Positions 27,881 to 37,330 of a DNA stretch of 64,000 nucleotides are shown piece after piece (position 1 is the stretch's first letter; each line of letters begins with the position of its first letter). The notes under the pieces were generated by a model. The model was given only the letters and a program-made list of their open reading frames with translations, was not told where the DNA came from and made no database searches. Position numbers and translations under genes: made by a program. This DNA is from Rhodoferax ferrireducens T118 (lineage in GTDB: Bacteria; Pseudomonadota; Gammaproteobacteria; Burkholderiales; Burkholderiaceae_C): contig NC_007908.1 in NCBI RefSeq assembly GCF_000013605.1, positions 558,001 through 622,000 of the forward strand. Reading direction: 5' to 3'.

Positions 27881-28960
27881 TTACGCCAAGGGCACGGACA
27901 GAATGATTGAAGTTCCGCTGCCCAGGTGGGTGCTGACGTCTAGCCAGCCGCCCACGGTCTTGGCTCGTTCGTGGAGACCCCGGACGCCAAACGCTTGCGG
28001 CTTGCTAAGCTCGATGGGCGAGATGCCTTTGCCGTTATCCTTGATTTCAAGCGTCAAGACGTTCTCTGCATCGGACAAGTCGATGGTGACCTGGCTGCAG
28101 TCCGCGTGTTTGGCAATATTGGTCAGGGCTTCCTGTGCCGTGCGGTAGGCCACCAACTGCACGGCCTTGGACAGCGTGCCCGCTTCTGGTGCCGCATGCA
28201 CGGTAGTTTTTATGCCCGTGCGCTTTGCAAAACCTCCGGCAAGCCATTGAACGGCAGCGACCAGACCTTGATCCAGAATGGCGGGACGCAAATTCATCAT
28301 GATGCGCTGACTTGCCCCAATCGCCTGCTGCAGCATCTCGGTGGCCGCTGTGATGTGCTGCTGGGTCACGGGGTCGGCTGTGTGTCGGCCGATCCAGGAA
28401 AGATCAAAGCGGACGGCGGCCAGCGCGCCGCCAATGTCATCATGAATTTCGCGGGCAATTGCAGCACGCTCTTGTTCTATGGTCATCTGTAAATGCTCGG
28501 CGAAATCCGCCAGCCTTTTCTCGGACCTGGCCAACTCGCTGTCGGCCATTTCTTTGGCCCGTCGAATGTCGTGGACCTCAAGCGCGCGGCGGATGACCTG
28601 CGCCAGTCGGCCCAGGTCGTCTTTGGCCAGGTAGTCGCTGATGCCCGTTTTGATGGCCGCAACGGCGGCCGGCTCGCCAATGGCACCGGACAGCAAGACG
28701 AAGGGCGGTTGTCGTGTCTGTTGTTGCAGGATATGCCAGGCGTCCAGTGCCGTAAAGCCGGGCAGTCGATAGTCCGCCAGAATGACATCAAATTCGAACT
28801 CTTTGACCCGCCGTCCAAACTCGTTAAGGGTTTCTACCCGCTCAAGCTCGCAGGGCTGGTGCGACTTGAGTAACGCCCGTTTGACGAGTTCATGGTCAAG
28901 GGCGGAATCTTCCAAGTGCAAAATTCGTAGCGGACGGGGATGAGGATGTGTTTGCGCCAT
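27881..28960 (-). CDS. Histidine kinase with N-terminal receiver domain
   Basis: The protein has about 359 residues from the ATG at 28960; upstream in-frame ATGs at 28975 and 29032 are alternatives. It has a receiver domain first (acidic HLEDS, Asp63 in VILADYRLPG, Lys in YLAKDDL). A HisKA_3 dimerisation helix follows with the phosphorylated His173 in REIHDDIGGAL, then a HATPase domain (AYRTAQEALTNIAKHADCSQ, IKDNGKGIS, GVRGLHERAKTVGGWLDV). There is no membrane segment, so it is cytoplasmic and may be fed phosphate or a signal through its own receiver. It is followed by a NarL-type regulator. Confidence 0.92.
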   Translation of the reverse strand: MAQTHPHPRPLRILHLEDSALDHELVKRALLKSHQPCELERVETLNEFGRRVKEFEFDVILADYRLPGFTALDAWHILQQQTRQPPFVLLSGAIGEPAAVAAIKTGISDYLAKDDLGRLAQVIRRALEVHDIRRAKEMADSELARSEKRLADFAEHLQMTIEQERAAIAREIHDDIGGALAAVRFDLSWIGRHTADPVTQQHITAATEMLQQAIGASQRIMMNLRPAILDQGLVAAVQWLAGGFAKRTGIKTTVHAAPEAGTLSKAVQLVAYRTAQEALTNIAKHADCSQVTIDLSDAENVLTLEIKDNGKGISPIELSKPQAFGVRGLHERAKTVGGWLDVSTHLGSGTSIILSVPLA

Positions 28961-29181
28961 GGTGAACGGTATCATTGTCGGCGATGCCCGTAAATGAAGG
29001 TGACCAGCATCAGTGCAGCAGTGGGGTCTCATGGCCTCTTATATTGGTCTAACAGTGCCTGAAATTGCATTAGTATCGGAGCTTCCTGCTAACCTGGCCC
29101 TGCATAAATTTTAGTGCGCCTGAAAAGTCATGACCCAAATCGTGGCTCATGCGATGCTTGGTGAAGAGATTGGATACAAGA

Positions 29182-29625
29182 ATGCAAGCAAATCAGACAA
29201 GCTATTCAGTGCCCGCCGTGCAGTTGCCCGTCATGTTGGTGGCGGAGGTGCAGGATTCGTTGCTGGTTGTGGTTCATGATTTAAACCGTCTTGACGGGCT
29301 GTTGGTGCACACGATGGAGAACCTGATGGAACGGTTCACCTGTGCCAGTGCCAATCTGGCTGACCCCATGCTGGTCGACTCCGCTGCACTTGATGCTGTT
29401 CGTAGCGCCCTGCGGGCGGCGGTGACCGAGTTACAGTTTCAGGATATTGCCTCGCAGCTGATCGTTCATACTTCCAAGATCCTTCAGGGTTGCGCCTACC
29501 GGCTGGCGTCCGAGTCCATGGGGCTCGAAGATGGCGAGGCGGTGCCGTTTGTTGAAGAGGTGCCGGAGCGCCCCAACCCGGTCACCCAGGATGCCATGGA
29601 CGCTGGTTCCATTGAGCTTTTTTAA
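29182..29625 (+). CDS. CheZ-like chemotaxis protein (putative CheY phosphatase)
   Basis: A 147-residue helical protein from the ATG at 29182; an upstream ATG at 29149 is possible. The centre reads ALRAAVTELQFQDIASQLIV. Asp88 and Gln92 in QFQD-IASQ have the same spacing as the catalytic Asp and Gln of CheZ (DFQDLTGQ). The N-terminal half looks like a helix-hairpin partner. It is shorter than CheZ (about 214 residues) and ends DAGSIELF, reminiscent of a C-terminal CheY-binding tail. It lies directly upstream of cheY in the che operon. The similarity rests on this short motif, so the function is inferred. Confidence 0.6.
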   Translation: MQANQTSYSVPAVQLPVMLVAEVQDSLLVVVHDLNRLDGLLVHTMENLMERFTCASANLADPMLVDSAALDAVRSALRAAVTELQFQDIASQLIVHTSKILQGCAYRLASESMGLEDGEAVPFVEEVPERPNPVTQDAMDAGSIELF

Positions 29626-29667
29626 ACGCCCCCATTTACCCCCTAACTGAAATAGTCGGAGCCTTAC

Positions 29668-30030
29668 ATGTCTTTAATACTCGCTGTTGACGACTCGCCG
29701 TCCATGCGCAAGATGGTGTCGTTTACTTTAACCGGGGCTGGCTACCAGGTGGTGGAAGCGGTTGATGGTGTAGATGCCTACGAAAAAGCGCAGGCGCAAT
29801 CATTTGATCTGGTTCTGACAGATCAGAATATGCCCCGGCTTGATGGACTCGGGTTGACCCGTAAGCTCAGGGATCATCCGCAGTTCAAAACCGTTCCAAT
29901 CCTGGTGTTGACTACGGAGTCGAGTGATTTGATGAAGCAGGCCGGGCGGGCCGCTGGTGCCACCGGTTGGTTGGTCAAGCCGTTTGACCCGGCTCGATTG
30001 CTTGAGGTCATTAAAAAAGTGATCAAGTAA
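29668..30030 (+). CDS. cheY: Chemotaxis response regulator CheY
   Basis: CheY is the single-domain regulator that, when phosphorylated by CheA, binds FliM and changes motor rotation. The 120-residue protein has acidic VDDS near 7-10, phosphoacceptor Asp52 in LTDQNMPRLDG, Thr/Ser in LVLTTESS and Lys in WLVKPFDP. It is the adventurous-class CheY commonly found next to cheA in this arrangement. A 42-base gap separates it from the CheZ-like gene and 47 bases from cheA. Confidence 0.95.
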   Translation: MSLILAVDDSPSMRKMVSFTLTGAGYQVVEAVDGVDAYEKAQAQSFDLVLTDQNMPRLDGLGLTRKLRDHPQFKTVPILVLTTESSDLMKQAGRAAGATGWLVKPFDPARLLEVIKKVIK

Positions 30031-30077
30031 CGCGTTCAGAGATAGTTGGGTTGTCACAAGGAACACAGGAGATTGAT

Positions 30078-32267
30078 ATGGCGGAAGCGCACCAGGAAAG
30101 TAGCAGTACGGCGGCGGATTTTGATCTCAGCCAGTTTTATCAAATATTTTTTGAAGAGGCCGCAGAGAATCTCGATCTGATGGAGCAGATGCTGCTCAGC
30201 TTGAATCTTGAGACTGCAGACGATGAAGAGTTGAATGGGATTTTTCGTTGCGCCCATTCCGTCAAAGGCGGCGCGGCCACCTTCGGCTTTTCGGATGTGG
30301 CCGAGTTAACGCATCAAATGGAATCGCTGCTGGATCGTTTGCGTCGCCATGAATTGCAGCCCAACTCCGCCATGGTCGATGTGCTGCTTGAGTCAGCAGA
30401 TGCCTCGCGCGGCTTATTGGCGCGTCATCAGGCCGGGGGAGAAGGCGATGCCCCCCCCACCGCGGATTTGGTGCGCCGCATCAAGGCCCTGGTTGCAGGG
30501 GAAGTGGCGCAGGCGCTACCGAGCGTAGCGCCCCCGCAGCCGCTGCCGACACCTGTGGTTGCGCCTGCGATTGTGGCAGTGCAGTCCAAGGCCGTGCTGG
30601 CGCCGACCCCTCAGCCATCGAACACAACACGCTCGCTTGAAATTCGAATCGGGCCTTTGGATCACCCGGCGCAAGCTGATGCGATCAAGGAATTGTTTCG
30701 TGATATTGAAGGTTTGGGTGACATCACGGTAGTGGCTTGCAATCAGGCTGACACACGGGTCTTCGCCGTTGAAACCTCGTCCACGGATGCAGATTTATTG
30801 GATTTATTCGCATTTCATGTTTCAAGGGAACAGGTGTCCATCAAGGAGGTTGACAACGTCGCCGTCATGCCTGAGACCGGTTTAGGATTTTTCGATGGCG
30901 CTGCGGGTTCGCACGAAACATCGCTCTATGATGATCCTCCACCGGGAGCACCCTTGGCCCCGGCGCCAGGTTTTGGTTTTTTTGATGGTGCGCCTGGCGC
31001 CCCTGTTCCTGTCGCCGCTGCCACCGGCGTGGCCGGCGGGCTCAGCGGGTCAACCGCTTCTGCGCGGGGGGGGGGCAAGGCGACAAGCCCAGTGGTCCAG
31101 CCAGAGGCCGCAACGATCCGGGTGGCTATCAGCAAGGTGGATCAACTGATCAATCTGGTGGGCGAGTTGGTCATTACACAAGCCATGCTGGCGCAAAACA
31201 GCAGGGCGCTTGACCCGGCGCTGTACCAGCAACTGCTGACGGGCCTGACTGATCTGGACCGCAACACGCGCGATTTGCAGGAATCCGTGATGTCGATCCG
31301 GATGATCCCAATGTCGATCGTGTTCAGCCGCTTTCCGCGCATGCTGCGTGATCTGGCGGGCAAGCTCGGCAAAAAAGTTGATTTCGTCACGCAGGGTGAG
31401 GCCACTGAACTGGACAAAGGCCTGGTCGAAAAGATAACCGATCCGTTAACGCACCTGGTGCGCAACAGTTGTGACCACGGTATTGAAATGCCCGCTGATC
31501 GCATACGCGCCGGCAAGTCTGAAACTGGCACGATCACGCTGTCAGCAGCCCATCAGGGCGGCTCCATTGTGATCGAGGTGCGCGACGATGGTCACGGCAT
31601 GTCACGTGAAAAGATTTTGACCAAAGCACGGGAGCGTGGCATGGACGTGTCGGATCAGATGCCGGACTCTGAAGTCTGGATGCTGATTTTTGCGCCCGGT
31701 TTTTCCACCGCCGAGGTGGTGACCGATGTGTCAGGGCGAGGCGTTGGCATGGATGTGGTCAAGCGCAATATTGCCGCCTTGAACGGCACGGTGGAGATTG
31801 ATTCGGTTGAGGGTTATGGCATGAAGGTGTCGATCCGGCTGCCGCTGACACTGGCCATCATGGATGGCATGTCGGTCGGCGTTGGCGACGAGGTTTACAT
31901 CTTGCCGCTGTCCTCCGTGGTGGAGTCATTCCAGGTGAAGTCGGATGCCGTGAGCACGGTCGGGCAGGGCGCCCAACTGGTGAAAGTGCGCGACGAATAC
32001 ATGCCGGTGATCGAACTGGAAAAAGTCTTTCAGGTGCCACGCTTTGATTTTGACAAGTCAAGCGACATCATGGTGGTGATCGAGGCCGATGGCAGTCGGG
32101 TCGCCTTGCTGGTGGACGAATTGCTGGGTCAGCAACAGGTGGTGGTAAAAAACCTGGAGTCCAATTACCGAAAAGTGCCCAACATATCGGGCGCCACGAT
32201 TCTGGGTGACGGCAAGGTGGCGCTCATTCTTGATACCGGCGCGCTGGTGCGCCGCTCGCGCCACTAA
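30078..32267 (+). CDS. cheA: Chemotaxis sensor kinase CheA
   Basis: CheA is the histidine kinase at the core of chemoreceptor arrays. The protein has 729 residues from the ATG at 30078, with AGGAGA upstream. P1 carries His60 in FRCAHSVKGGAATFGF. A CheY/CheB-binding-like domain lies near 185-265, then the dimerisation helix (SKVDQLINLVGELVITQAML). The ATP domain follows (HLVRNSCDHGIE, IEVRDDGHGM, VSGRGVGMDVVKRNI) and a CheW-like P5 end. The linkers contain a C8 tract (30451-30458), a G10 tract (31066-31075) and a doubled GFFDGA motif. Confidence 0.97.
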   Translation: MAEAHQESSSTAADFDLSQFYQIFFEEAAENLDLMEQMLLSLNLETADDEELNGIFRCAHSVKGGAATFGFSDVAELTHQMESLLDRLRRHELQPNSAMVDVLLESADASRGLLARHQAGGEGDAPPTADLVRRIKALVAGEVAQALPSVAPPQPLPTPVVAPAIVAVQSKAVLAPTPQPSNTTRSLEIRIGPLDHPAQADAIKELFRDIEGLGDITVVACNQADTRVFAVETSSTDADLLDLFAFHVSREQVSIKEVDNVAVMPETGLGFFDGAAGSHETSLYDDPPPGAPLAPAPGFGFFDGAPGAPVPVAAATGVAGGLSGSTASARGGGKATSPVVQPEAATIRVAISKVDQLINLVGELVITQAMLAQNSRALDPALYQQLLTGLTDLDRNTRDLQESVMSIRMIPMSIVFSRFPRMLRDLAGKLGKKVDFVTQGEATELDKGLVEKITDPLTHLVRNSCDHGIEMPADRIRAGKSETGTITLSAAHQGGSIVIEVRDDGHGMSREKILTKARERGMDVSDQMPDSEVWMLIFAPGFSTAEVVTDVSGRGVGMDVVKRNIAALNGTVEIDSVEGYGMKVSIRLPLTLAIMDGMSVGVGDEVYILPLSSVVESFQVKSDAVSTVGQGAQLVKVRDEYMPVIELEKVFQVPRFDFDKSSDIMVVIEADGSRVALLVDELLGQQQVVVKNLESNYRKVPNISGATILGDGKVALILDTGALVRRSRH
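31066..31075 (+). repeat. Poly-G tract of ten in cheA linker
   Basis: Ten G in a row encode part of ARGGGK in the linker before the CheA dimerisation domain. A slip of one base would truncate the kinase. A run of eight C lies upstream in the same gene at 30451-30458. Confidence 0.9.
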
Positions 32268-32291
32268 GGCAGCAATTAGCAGGAGAAAAAC

Positions 32292-32780
32292 ATGGGTGCG
32301 ATGGAAAGAATTGGCGAAATGACCTCGGCTGGTGCACGTGAGTACTTGACGTTCCGGCTTGATCAGGAAGAGTATGGCATTGACATTCTGAAGGTGCAGG
32401 AAATTCGAGGCTATGAGCCACCCACGCGCATCGCCAATGCGCCTAATTTCATCAAAGGGGTGGTTAATCTGCGTGGCACGATTGTGCCGATCGTGGACAT
32501 GCGGCTGAAGTTCAATTGTTCCAAGGCTGAATACGATTCCTTCACGGTGGTCATCATTCTCAATCTGCACAGCCGAATCGTCGGCATTGTGGTGGATTCG
32601 GTCAGCGATGTGATGGAACTTCCGCCCGAGAGCCTGAAGGCAGCGCCGGATGTCGACAGTGTGATCGACGGCGATGCCGTCCTGGGGCTTGGCTCGCTGG
32701 GTGACCGCATGTTGATATTGCTCGACATCGAAAAGCTGATGTCAGGTGTCGACATGGCATTGGCACCTGATGTCGTTTGA
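32292..32780 (+). CDS. cheW: Chemotaxis coupling protein CheW
   Basis: CheW links chemoreceptors to CheA. The 162-residue protein follows a good AGGAG site and has one CheW domain: REYLTFRLDQEEYGIDILKV, IRGYEPPTRIANAPNFIKGV, NLRGTIVPIVDMRLKF, and the closing LGDRMLILLDIEKLM. It lies 24 bases after cheA. Nothing unusual is seen. Confidence 0.96.
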   Translation: MGAMERIGEMTSAGAREYLTFRLDQEEYGIDILKVQEIRGYEPPTRIANAPNFIKGVVNLRGTIVPIVDMRLKFNCSKAEYDSFTVVIILNLHSRIVGIVVDSVSDVMELPPESLKAAPDVDSVIDGDAVLGLGSLGDRMLILLDIEKLMSGVDMALAPDVV

Positions 32781-32816
32781 AAACCTCTCAGCCTGTGTTT
32801 TGACGTGGTCGATAGC

Positions 32817-33713
32817 ATGGCGCTAGTCAGGACGGATGTTCGTCCCAATGCCGCAGTGCGTATGCCAGTGGGCGGCGTATCGGACGCGGGTGGCGCGGAC
32901 ATGCAGGGTCGTGAATTTGCCTGGACCGATGCTGATTTTGACCGGGTTCAGGCCTTGATCTATCAACGCGCCGGCATCAGTCTGCACGACGGCAAACATG
33001 CCATGGTGTACAGCCGCCTGTCGCGGCGCCTGCGCGATACCGGGTACCAGAGCTTCAAGGACTATCTGGGTTGGCTTGAGACGCATGACGGCCCCGAATG
33101 GCAGGAATTTGTCAACGCCCTGACCACCAACCTGACTTCTTTTTTCCGAGAGCAACACCATTTCGAGATTTTCGCCAGCCACTTGAAATCCAGGCCCGCG
33201 GGCACGGCCTGGCGGGTCTGGTGCAATGCCGCGTCGACCGGTGAGGAACCCTATTCAATCATCATGACCGCCCTGGAGGCGCTGGGTCCCCAGGCGAATT
33301 TGACGCTGACGGCCAGCGACATTGACTCCAAGGTACTGGCTTCTGCCGCGCAAGGCGTTTACCGGCTTGAAGGACTCAAGGGTGTTAACGAGGAGCGCAT
33401 CCAACGTTTCTTCCTGCGCGGCAAAGGGGGCAACGCGGGCATGGCCCGCGTGAAGCCAGAACTGCAGCGCATGATTGAATTCATCAGTGTCAATCTGATC
33501 CGCGATGACTGGCCGTTTCGCCAGCCCTTTGATGTGGTGTTCTGTCGCAACGTCATGATTTATTTTGATGCGCCCACCCAGCGCAAAGTGCTTGAACGGA
33601 TCCATCGCGTGATGGTCCCCGGGGGCTTGCTGTTTGTGGGGCACGCTGAAAATTTCAGCGAGTCGCGCGACTTGTTTGTTCTAAAAGGCAAAACCGTCTA
33701 TGAACGTCGTTGA
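32817..33713 (+). CDS. cheR: Chemoreceptor methyltransferase CheR
   Basis: CheR methylates glutamates on chemoreceptors using S-adenosylmethionine. The protein has 298 residues from the ATG at 32817; a GTG at 32805 is also in frame. The N-terminal helical domain (about 40-110, IYQRAGISLHDGKHAMVYSR) precedes the Rossmann domain with WCNAASTGEEPYSIIMTALE and FDVVFCRNVMIYFD. It lies 36 bases after cheW. The frame of cheD is open back across the end of this gene, but its real start is further on. Confidence 0.95.
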   Translation: MALVRTDVRPNAAVRMPVGGVSDAGGADMQGREFAWTDADFDRVQALIYQRAGISLHDGKHAMVYSRLSRRLRDTGYQSFKDYLGWLETHDGPEWQEFVNALTTNLTSFFREQHHFEIFASHLKSRPAGTAWRVWCNAASTGEEPYSIIMTALEALGPQANLTLTASDIDSKVLASAAQGVYRLEGLKGVNEERIQRFFLRGKGGNAGMARVKPELQRMIEFISVNLIRDDWPFRQPFDVVFCRNVMIYFDAPTQRKVLERIHRVMVPGGLLFVGHAENFSESRDLFVLKGKTVYERR

Positions 33714-33775
33714 GTATTTGTGCGTGCACAACGGCGTCCCGGCTTGCGACCGCTCCCGTTGATGGTAAGGCACCC

Positions 33776-34480
33776 ATGAACATGTTCGCATCTGGGACGG
33801 CCGCTTTGCCGCTTCGCGCTTCGGGCGTGGTTGTTGCGCCCACGGTATTGGCGGGTGGGGCTTTGTCGCGCGTTGATCAGTTGAAGGCGCAAATCCGCAA
33901 CCCTGGCGAAGCTTCTTTTTTTTACCGTGACCATCATTTTCAATATGACGCGGTCAAGGTGCTGCCGGGCGAGTACTTTGTGTCCGCCGAAGATCTGGTC
34001 ATCATGACCGTCTTGGGCTCGTGCATTTCGGCCTGCATCTGGGATGGCAGGGTCCGGGCCGGGGGCATGAACCATTTTATGCTGCCCGATGGCGACAGCG
34101 TTGATGGTTTTGGTCGCTATGGTTCGTATGCCATGGAGTTGCTGATCAACGAATTGCTGAAAAAGGGCGCACGGCGCGAGTCGATGCAGGCCAAGGTGTT
34201 TGGCGGCGCGGCGGTCATGGCGGGTTTTACCACCATGAACGTGGGTGAACGCAACACCAAATTTGTCTTGGACTACTTGGCGACGGAGCGAATCCCGGTG
34301 GTGTCGCAGGATGTGCTGGATATTCACCCGCGCAAGGTTTGTTTTTTCCCGGTGACCGGCAAGGTGCTGGTCAAGCGGCTGGCCCATTCGCATCCGGAAA
34401 CGCTGGCCGTGGAAGAGCGCAAAGGCAATGCCGCGACCGTAGCCAAAGCGACGTCTGGTGGCTCGGTGGATTTGTTTTGA
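33776..34480 (+). CDS. cheD: Chemoreceptor glutamine deamidase CheD
   Basis: CheD deamidates chemoreceptor glutamines and in some bacteria cooperates with CheC-type phosphatases. The protein has 234 residues from the ATG at 33776 (MNMFASG), which has GGTAAGG upstream; an open frame from a TTG at 33710 is less likely. The catalytic Cys and His are visible in [20 protein letters not shown] and [18 protein letters not shown], then [19 protein letters not shown], match the family. A run of eight T occurs at 33916-33923. Confidence 0.94.
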   Translation: MNMFASGTAALPLRASGVVVAPTVLAGGALSRVDQLKAQIRNPGEASFFYRDHHFQYDAVKVLPGEYFVSAEDLVIMTVLGSCISACIWDGRVRAGGMNHFMLPDGDSVDGFGRYGSYAMELLINELLKKGARRESMQAKVFGGAAVMAGFTTMNVGERNTKFVLDYLATERIPVVSQDVLDIHPRKVCFFPVTGKVLVKRLAHSHPETLAVEERKGNAATVAKATSGGSVDLF

Positions 34481-34490
34481 GGATATTGAA

Positions 34491-35579
34491 TTGAAAAAAA
34501 TTCGCGTGGTGGTGGTCGATGATTCTGCCTTGGTGCGCAGTCTGTTGGCGGAAATCATCAATCGGCAAAAGGACATGGAATGTGTGGGAACTGCCAATGA
34601 CCCCCTGATCGCACGGGAAATGATCCGTGAACTCAATCCTGACGTCCTGACCCTTGATATTGAGATGCCACGGATGGATGGCATCGATTTTTTGGGTCGG
34701 CTCATGCGTTTGCGGCCGATGCCGGTGGTGATGGTCTCGACCCTGACCGAGCGTGGTGCCGAAATTACGATGAAGGCGCTGGAACTTGGTGCCATTGATT
34801 TTGTGGCCAAGCCCAGAATTGGTGTCGCTAGCGGCCTGACCGAGTTGTCGGACCAAATCGTGGAGAAGGTTCGCATCGCCGCGACGGCACATGTTAGACG
34901 CGCCCCGGCTGTGCCTGCTGCTGCCACCCCGGCCGTGGGGGGGGCAGTGGGTGGTCACGCCCCGGTGGCGTCTATCGGCCGCGTGTCGACCGAGAAGCTG
35001 ATATGTATTGGCGCCTCGACCGGTGGTACCGAGGCCATCAAGGAAATACTGACGCGTCTTCCCGCCGACTCACCTGGCATCGTGATCACCCAGCACATGC
35101 CACCGGGCTTTACCACCAGCTTTGCCGCGCGACTGAACAGCTTGTGCCAGATTGCAGTGCAAGAGGCGGTCAACGGTGAGCGCATCCTGCCGGGACACGC
35201 CTATATCGCACCGGGCGGCAAACAATTCCGGGTCAGCCGCAGTGGTGCCAATTATGTGGCGCTGGTGGAAGATGGCGAGTTGGTTAATCGGCACAAACCG
35301 TCGGTTGAAGTGCTGTTTAAATCGGTCGCCAGCGTGGTGGGTCGCAATGCGTATGGTGTCATGTTGACCGGCATGGGCAACGATGGCGCCAAGGCGATGC
35401 GCGAAATGAAGGATGCCGGCAGCTACAACTTTGTGCAGGATGAGGCGTCCTGCATCGTCTTTGGGATGCCGCGTGAAGCGATTTTGCATGGTGCCGCCGA
35501 CGAAGTGTTGCCGCTGACGGCCATCGCGCCCGCGCTGATCGCCAAGCTGAGCAGCGCCACAGACCGTTACCGGGTGTGA
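34491..35579 (+). CDS. cheB: Chemotaxis methylesterase CheB
   Basis: CheB removes methyl groups from chemoreceptors after phosphorylation by CheA. The protein has 362 residues from a TTG at 34491, chosen because a GAGGA site lies eight bases upstream and the receiver begins at once ([19 protein letters not shown]). Phosphoacceptor Asp56 is in [12 protein letters not shown]. The catalytic triad is Ser in [13 protein letters not shown], His in [10 protein letters not shown] and Asp in [13 protein letters not shown]. The interdomain linker is Ala/Pro/Gly-rich and contains a G8 tract (34937-34944). It is the last gene of the che operon. Confidence 0.96.
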   Translation: MKKIRVVVVDDSALVRSLLAEIINRQKDMECVGTANDPLIAREMIRELNPDVLTLDIEMPRMDGIDFLGRLMRLRPMPVVMVSTLTERGAEITMKALELGAIDFVAKPRIGVASGLTELSDQIVEKVRIAATAHVRRAPAVPAAATPAVGGAVGGHAPVASIGRVSTEKLICIGASTGGTEAIKEILTRLPADSPGIVITQHMPPGFTTSFAARLNSLCQIAVQEAVNGERILPGHAYIAPGGKQFRVSRSGANYVALVEDGELVNRHKPSVEVLFKSVASVVGRNAYGVMLTGMGNDGAKAMREMKDAGSYNFVQDEASCIVFGMPREAILHGAADEVLPLTAIAPALIAKLSSATDRYRV

Positions 35580-37175
35580 TCAAAGCACTTGCGCCGCTTT
35601 GATCATGTCGGCCGCCTTCTCGGCAATCATGATCACCGGTGCGTTCGTGTTGCCGCTGACCACGCTGGGCATGATGGAGGCATCCACCACGCGCAGGCCT
35701 TCCAGCCCGCGCACCCGCAACTGCGCATCCACCACGTCCAGGGGGCCATTACCCATGCGGCAACTGCCCACCGGGTGGTAAATCGTGTCGGCGTGGTCGC
35801 GAATGAACTGTTCGATCTGGGCGTCACTTTGGGCGTGGATCGACGCTTCCAGTTCCCGTCCGCCCAGGGCTGCCAGGGCCGGTTGGGCCAGAATCCGGCG
35901 TGCCAGCTTGAAGCCGCGCACCATGCGGTCCATGTCATCGCGGTCGCCCAGAAAATTGGGGTCGATCAGGGGCGTGGCAAGCGGGTCTTTGCTGGCCAGT
36001 TTGACGCTGCCCCGGCTGCGCGGGCGTAGCAGGCACACGTGACAAGAAAAGCCATGGCCAAAGACGACAGTGCGGCCGTGGTTGATCAGCTTGCCAATCA
36101 CAAAGTGCAGCTGGAGGTCGGGTGTTGCCTCAATCGGCTGACTCTTGATGAAGCCACCCGCTTCGGCAAAATTTGTGGTGAGGATACCGCTGCGGTGCTG
36201 GCGCCAATCCACAATGCCTTTGATGAGGTGCCGCATGCCCGTCAGGGAGATGCCAAAAAGATCTTTGGCGCCTGGTGCATTCACGACCAACACCACGTCA
36301 ACGTGGTCGTGCAAGTGCTGGCCGACGCCAGGCAGGTTGTGTTGCGTGGCGATGCCCATTCCGACCAGGTGGGCATGTTCGCCGATGCCTGAGAGCATCA
36401 GAATCTGGGGTGAATGCAGCGCACCCGCACACAGCAGCACTTCGCGACTGGCTTTGAGTTGCTTGACTTGGCCCTCGTGCTGAAACTCCACGCCGACGGC
36501 GCGTTTGTGCTCCAGCAGAATGCGCGTGGTGTGGGCGCCGGTAAATACCTGCAGGTTGGGGCGTGCGAGGTTGGGCGTCAGATAGGCTTTGGCGGCGCTG
36601 AAACGCTCACCGTTCTTGTGTGTCACCTGGTACATGCCCACGCCTTCCTGGGTGGCGGCGTTGAAGTCAGTGTTGTGCGCATAGCCCGCTTGTTGACCGG
36701 CCTGTACAAACGCCGGGCTATACCGGTTGGGGCAGCGCAGATCCATCACGTTGAGCGGGCCATCACTGCCATGAAAAGCGTCCCCGCCCCGCTCGTTGTG
36801 TTCAGCCCGTTTGAAGTAGGGCAGCACATCGTCATAAGCCCAACCGGCGTTACCTTCGGCCGCCCAAAGGTCGTAATCCTGTCGCTGACCGCGGATGTAA
36901 ATCATGGCGTTGATTGAGCTGGAACCGCCCAGCACCTTGCCTAGCGGCGAATAGCCTTGGCGGCCATTGAGGCCGGGTTGCGCCACCGACGCCACCTTCC
37001 AGTTGGCCTGGCCCGTTTGTGCCATCAGGGCGAGCCCGGCGGGACAGTGGATCAGCACGCTGCTGTCGACGGGGCCCGCCTCAAGAAGGGCCACCGTGAT
37101 CTCCGGGTTTTCGCTCAGCCGTGCGGCCAGCACGCAACCAGCCGAGCCACCGCCAACAATGATGTAGTCAAACAT
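35580..37175 (-). CDS. GMC-family oxidoreductase (choline dehydrogenase-like)
   Basis: This is a 531-residue FAD-dependent alcohol dehydrogenase from the ATG at 37175, which has GGAG upstream; the frame is open far upstream without support. It has the FAD motif YIIVGGGSAGCVLAARLSE, the GMC signature GKVLGGSSSINAMIYIRGQ and the second signature GALHSPQILMLSGIG. The catalytic C-terminus has HPVGSCRMG and NTNAPVIMIAEKAADMI. There is no signal peptide. The substrate is probably an aliphatic or polyethylene-glycol-type alcohol, or choline, but this cannot be decided. It diverges from ohrR and its upstream region contains the OhrR operators. Confidence 0.92.
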   Translation of the reverse strand: MFDYIIVGGGSAGCVLAARLSENPEITVALLEAGPVDSSVLIHCPAGLALMAQTGQANWKVASVAQPGLNGRQGYSPLGKVLGGSSSINAMIYIRGQRQDYDLWAAEGNAGWAYDDVLPYFKRAEHNERGGDAFHGSDGPLNVMDLRCPNRYSPAFVQAGQQAGYAHNTDFNAATQEGVGMYQVTHKNGERFSAAKAYLTPNLARPNLQVFTGAHTTRILLEHKRAVGVEFQHEGQVKQLKASREVLLCAGALHSPQILMLSGIGEHAHLVGMGIATQHNLPGVGQHLHDHVDVVLVVNAPGAKDLFGISLTGMRHLIKGIVDWRQHRSGILTTNFAEAGGFIKSQPIEATPDLQLHFVIGKLINHGRTVVFGHGFSCHVCLLRPRSRGSVKLASKDPLATPLIDPNFLGDRDDMDRMVRGFKLARRILAQPALAALGGRELEASIHAQSDAQIEQFIRDHADTIYHPVGSCRMGNGPLDVVDAQLRVRGLEGLRVVDASIMPSVVSGNTNAPVIMIAEKAADMIKAAQVL

Positions 37176-37302
37176 GGGTTTCTCCGCGGCACTTTGTGAA
37201 TCAGGGTCGTGTGCCTCTCGTGGACCATAGCTCATACTGGCGCCGGCAATTAGAGGTGGATCCCAAGGTGGTCCCTCTGGCGCTGCGGCGTCAAAGGGCA
37301 TG

Positions 37303-37330
37303 ACAATTAAATTGTCAACAATTGAATTGT
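37303..37330. promoter_or_regulatory. Double OhrR operator
   Basis: Two 13-base palindromes stand side by side: ACAATTAAATTGT at 37303-37315 and ACAATTGAATTGT at 37318-37330. Both match the known OhrR site core ACAATT-N-AATTGT. They end 16 bases before the ohrR ATG, so they should cover its promoter and give self-repression, relieved by organic peroxides. Confidence 0.88.
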
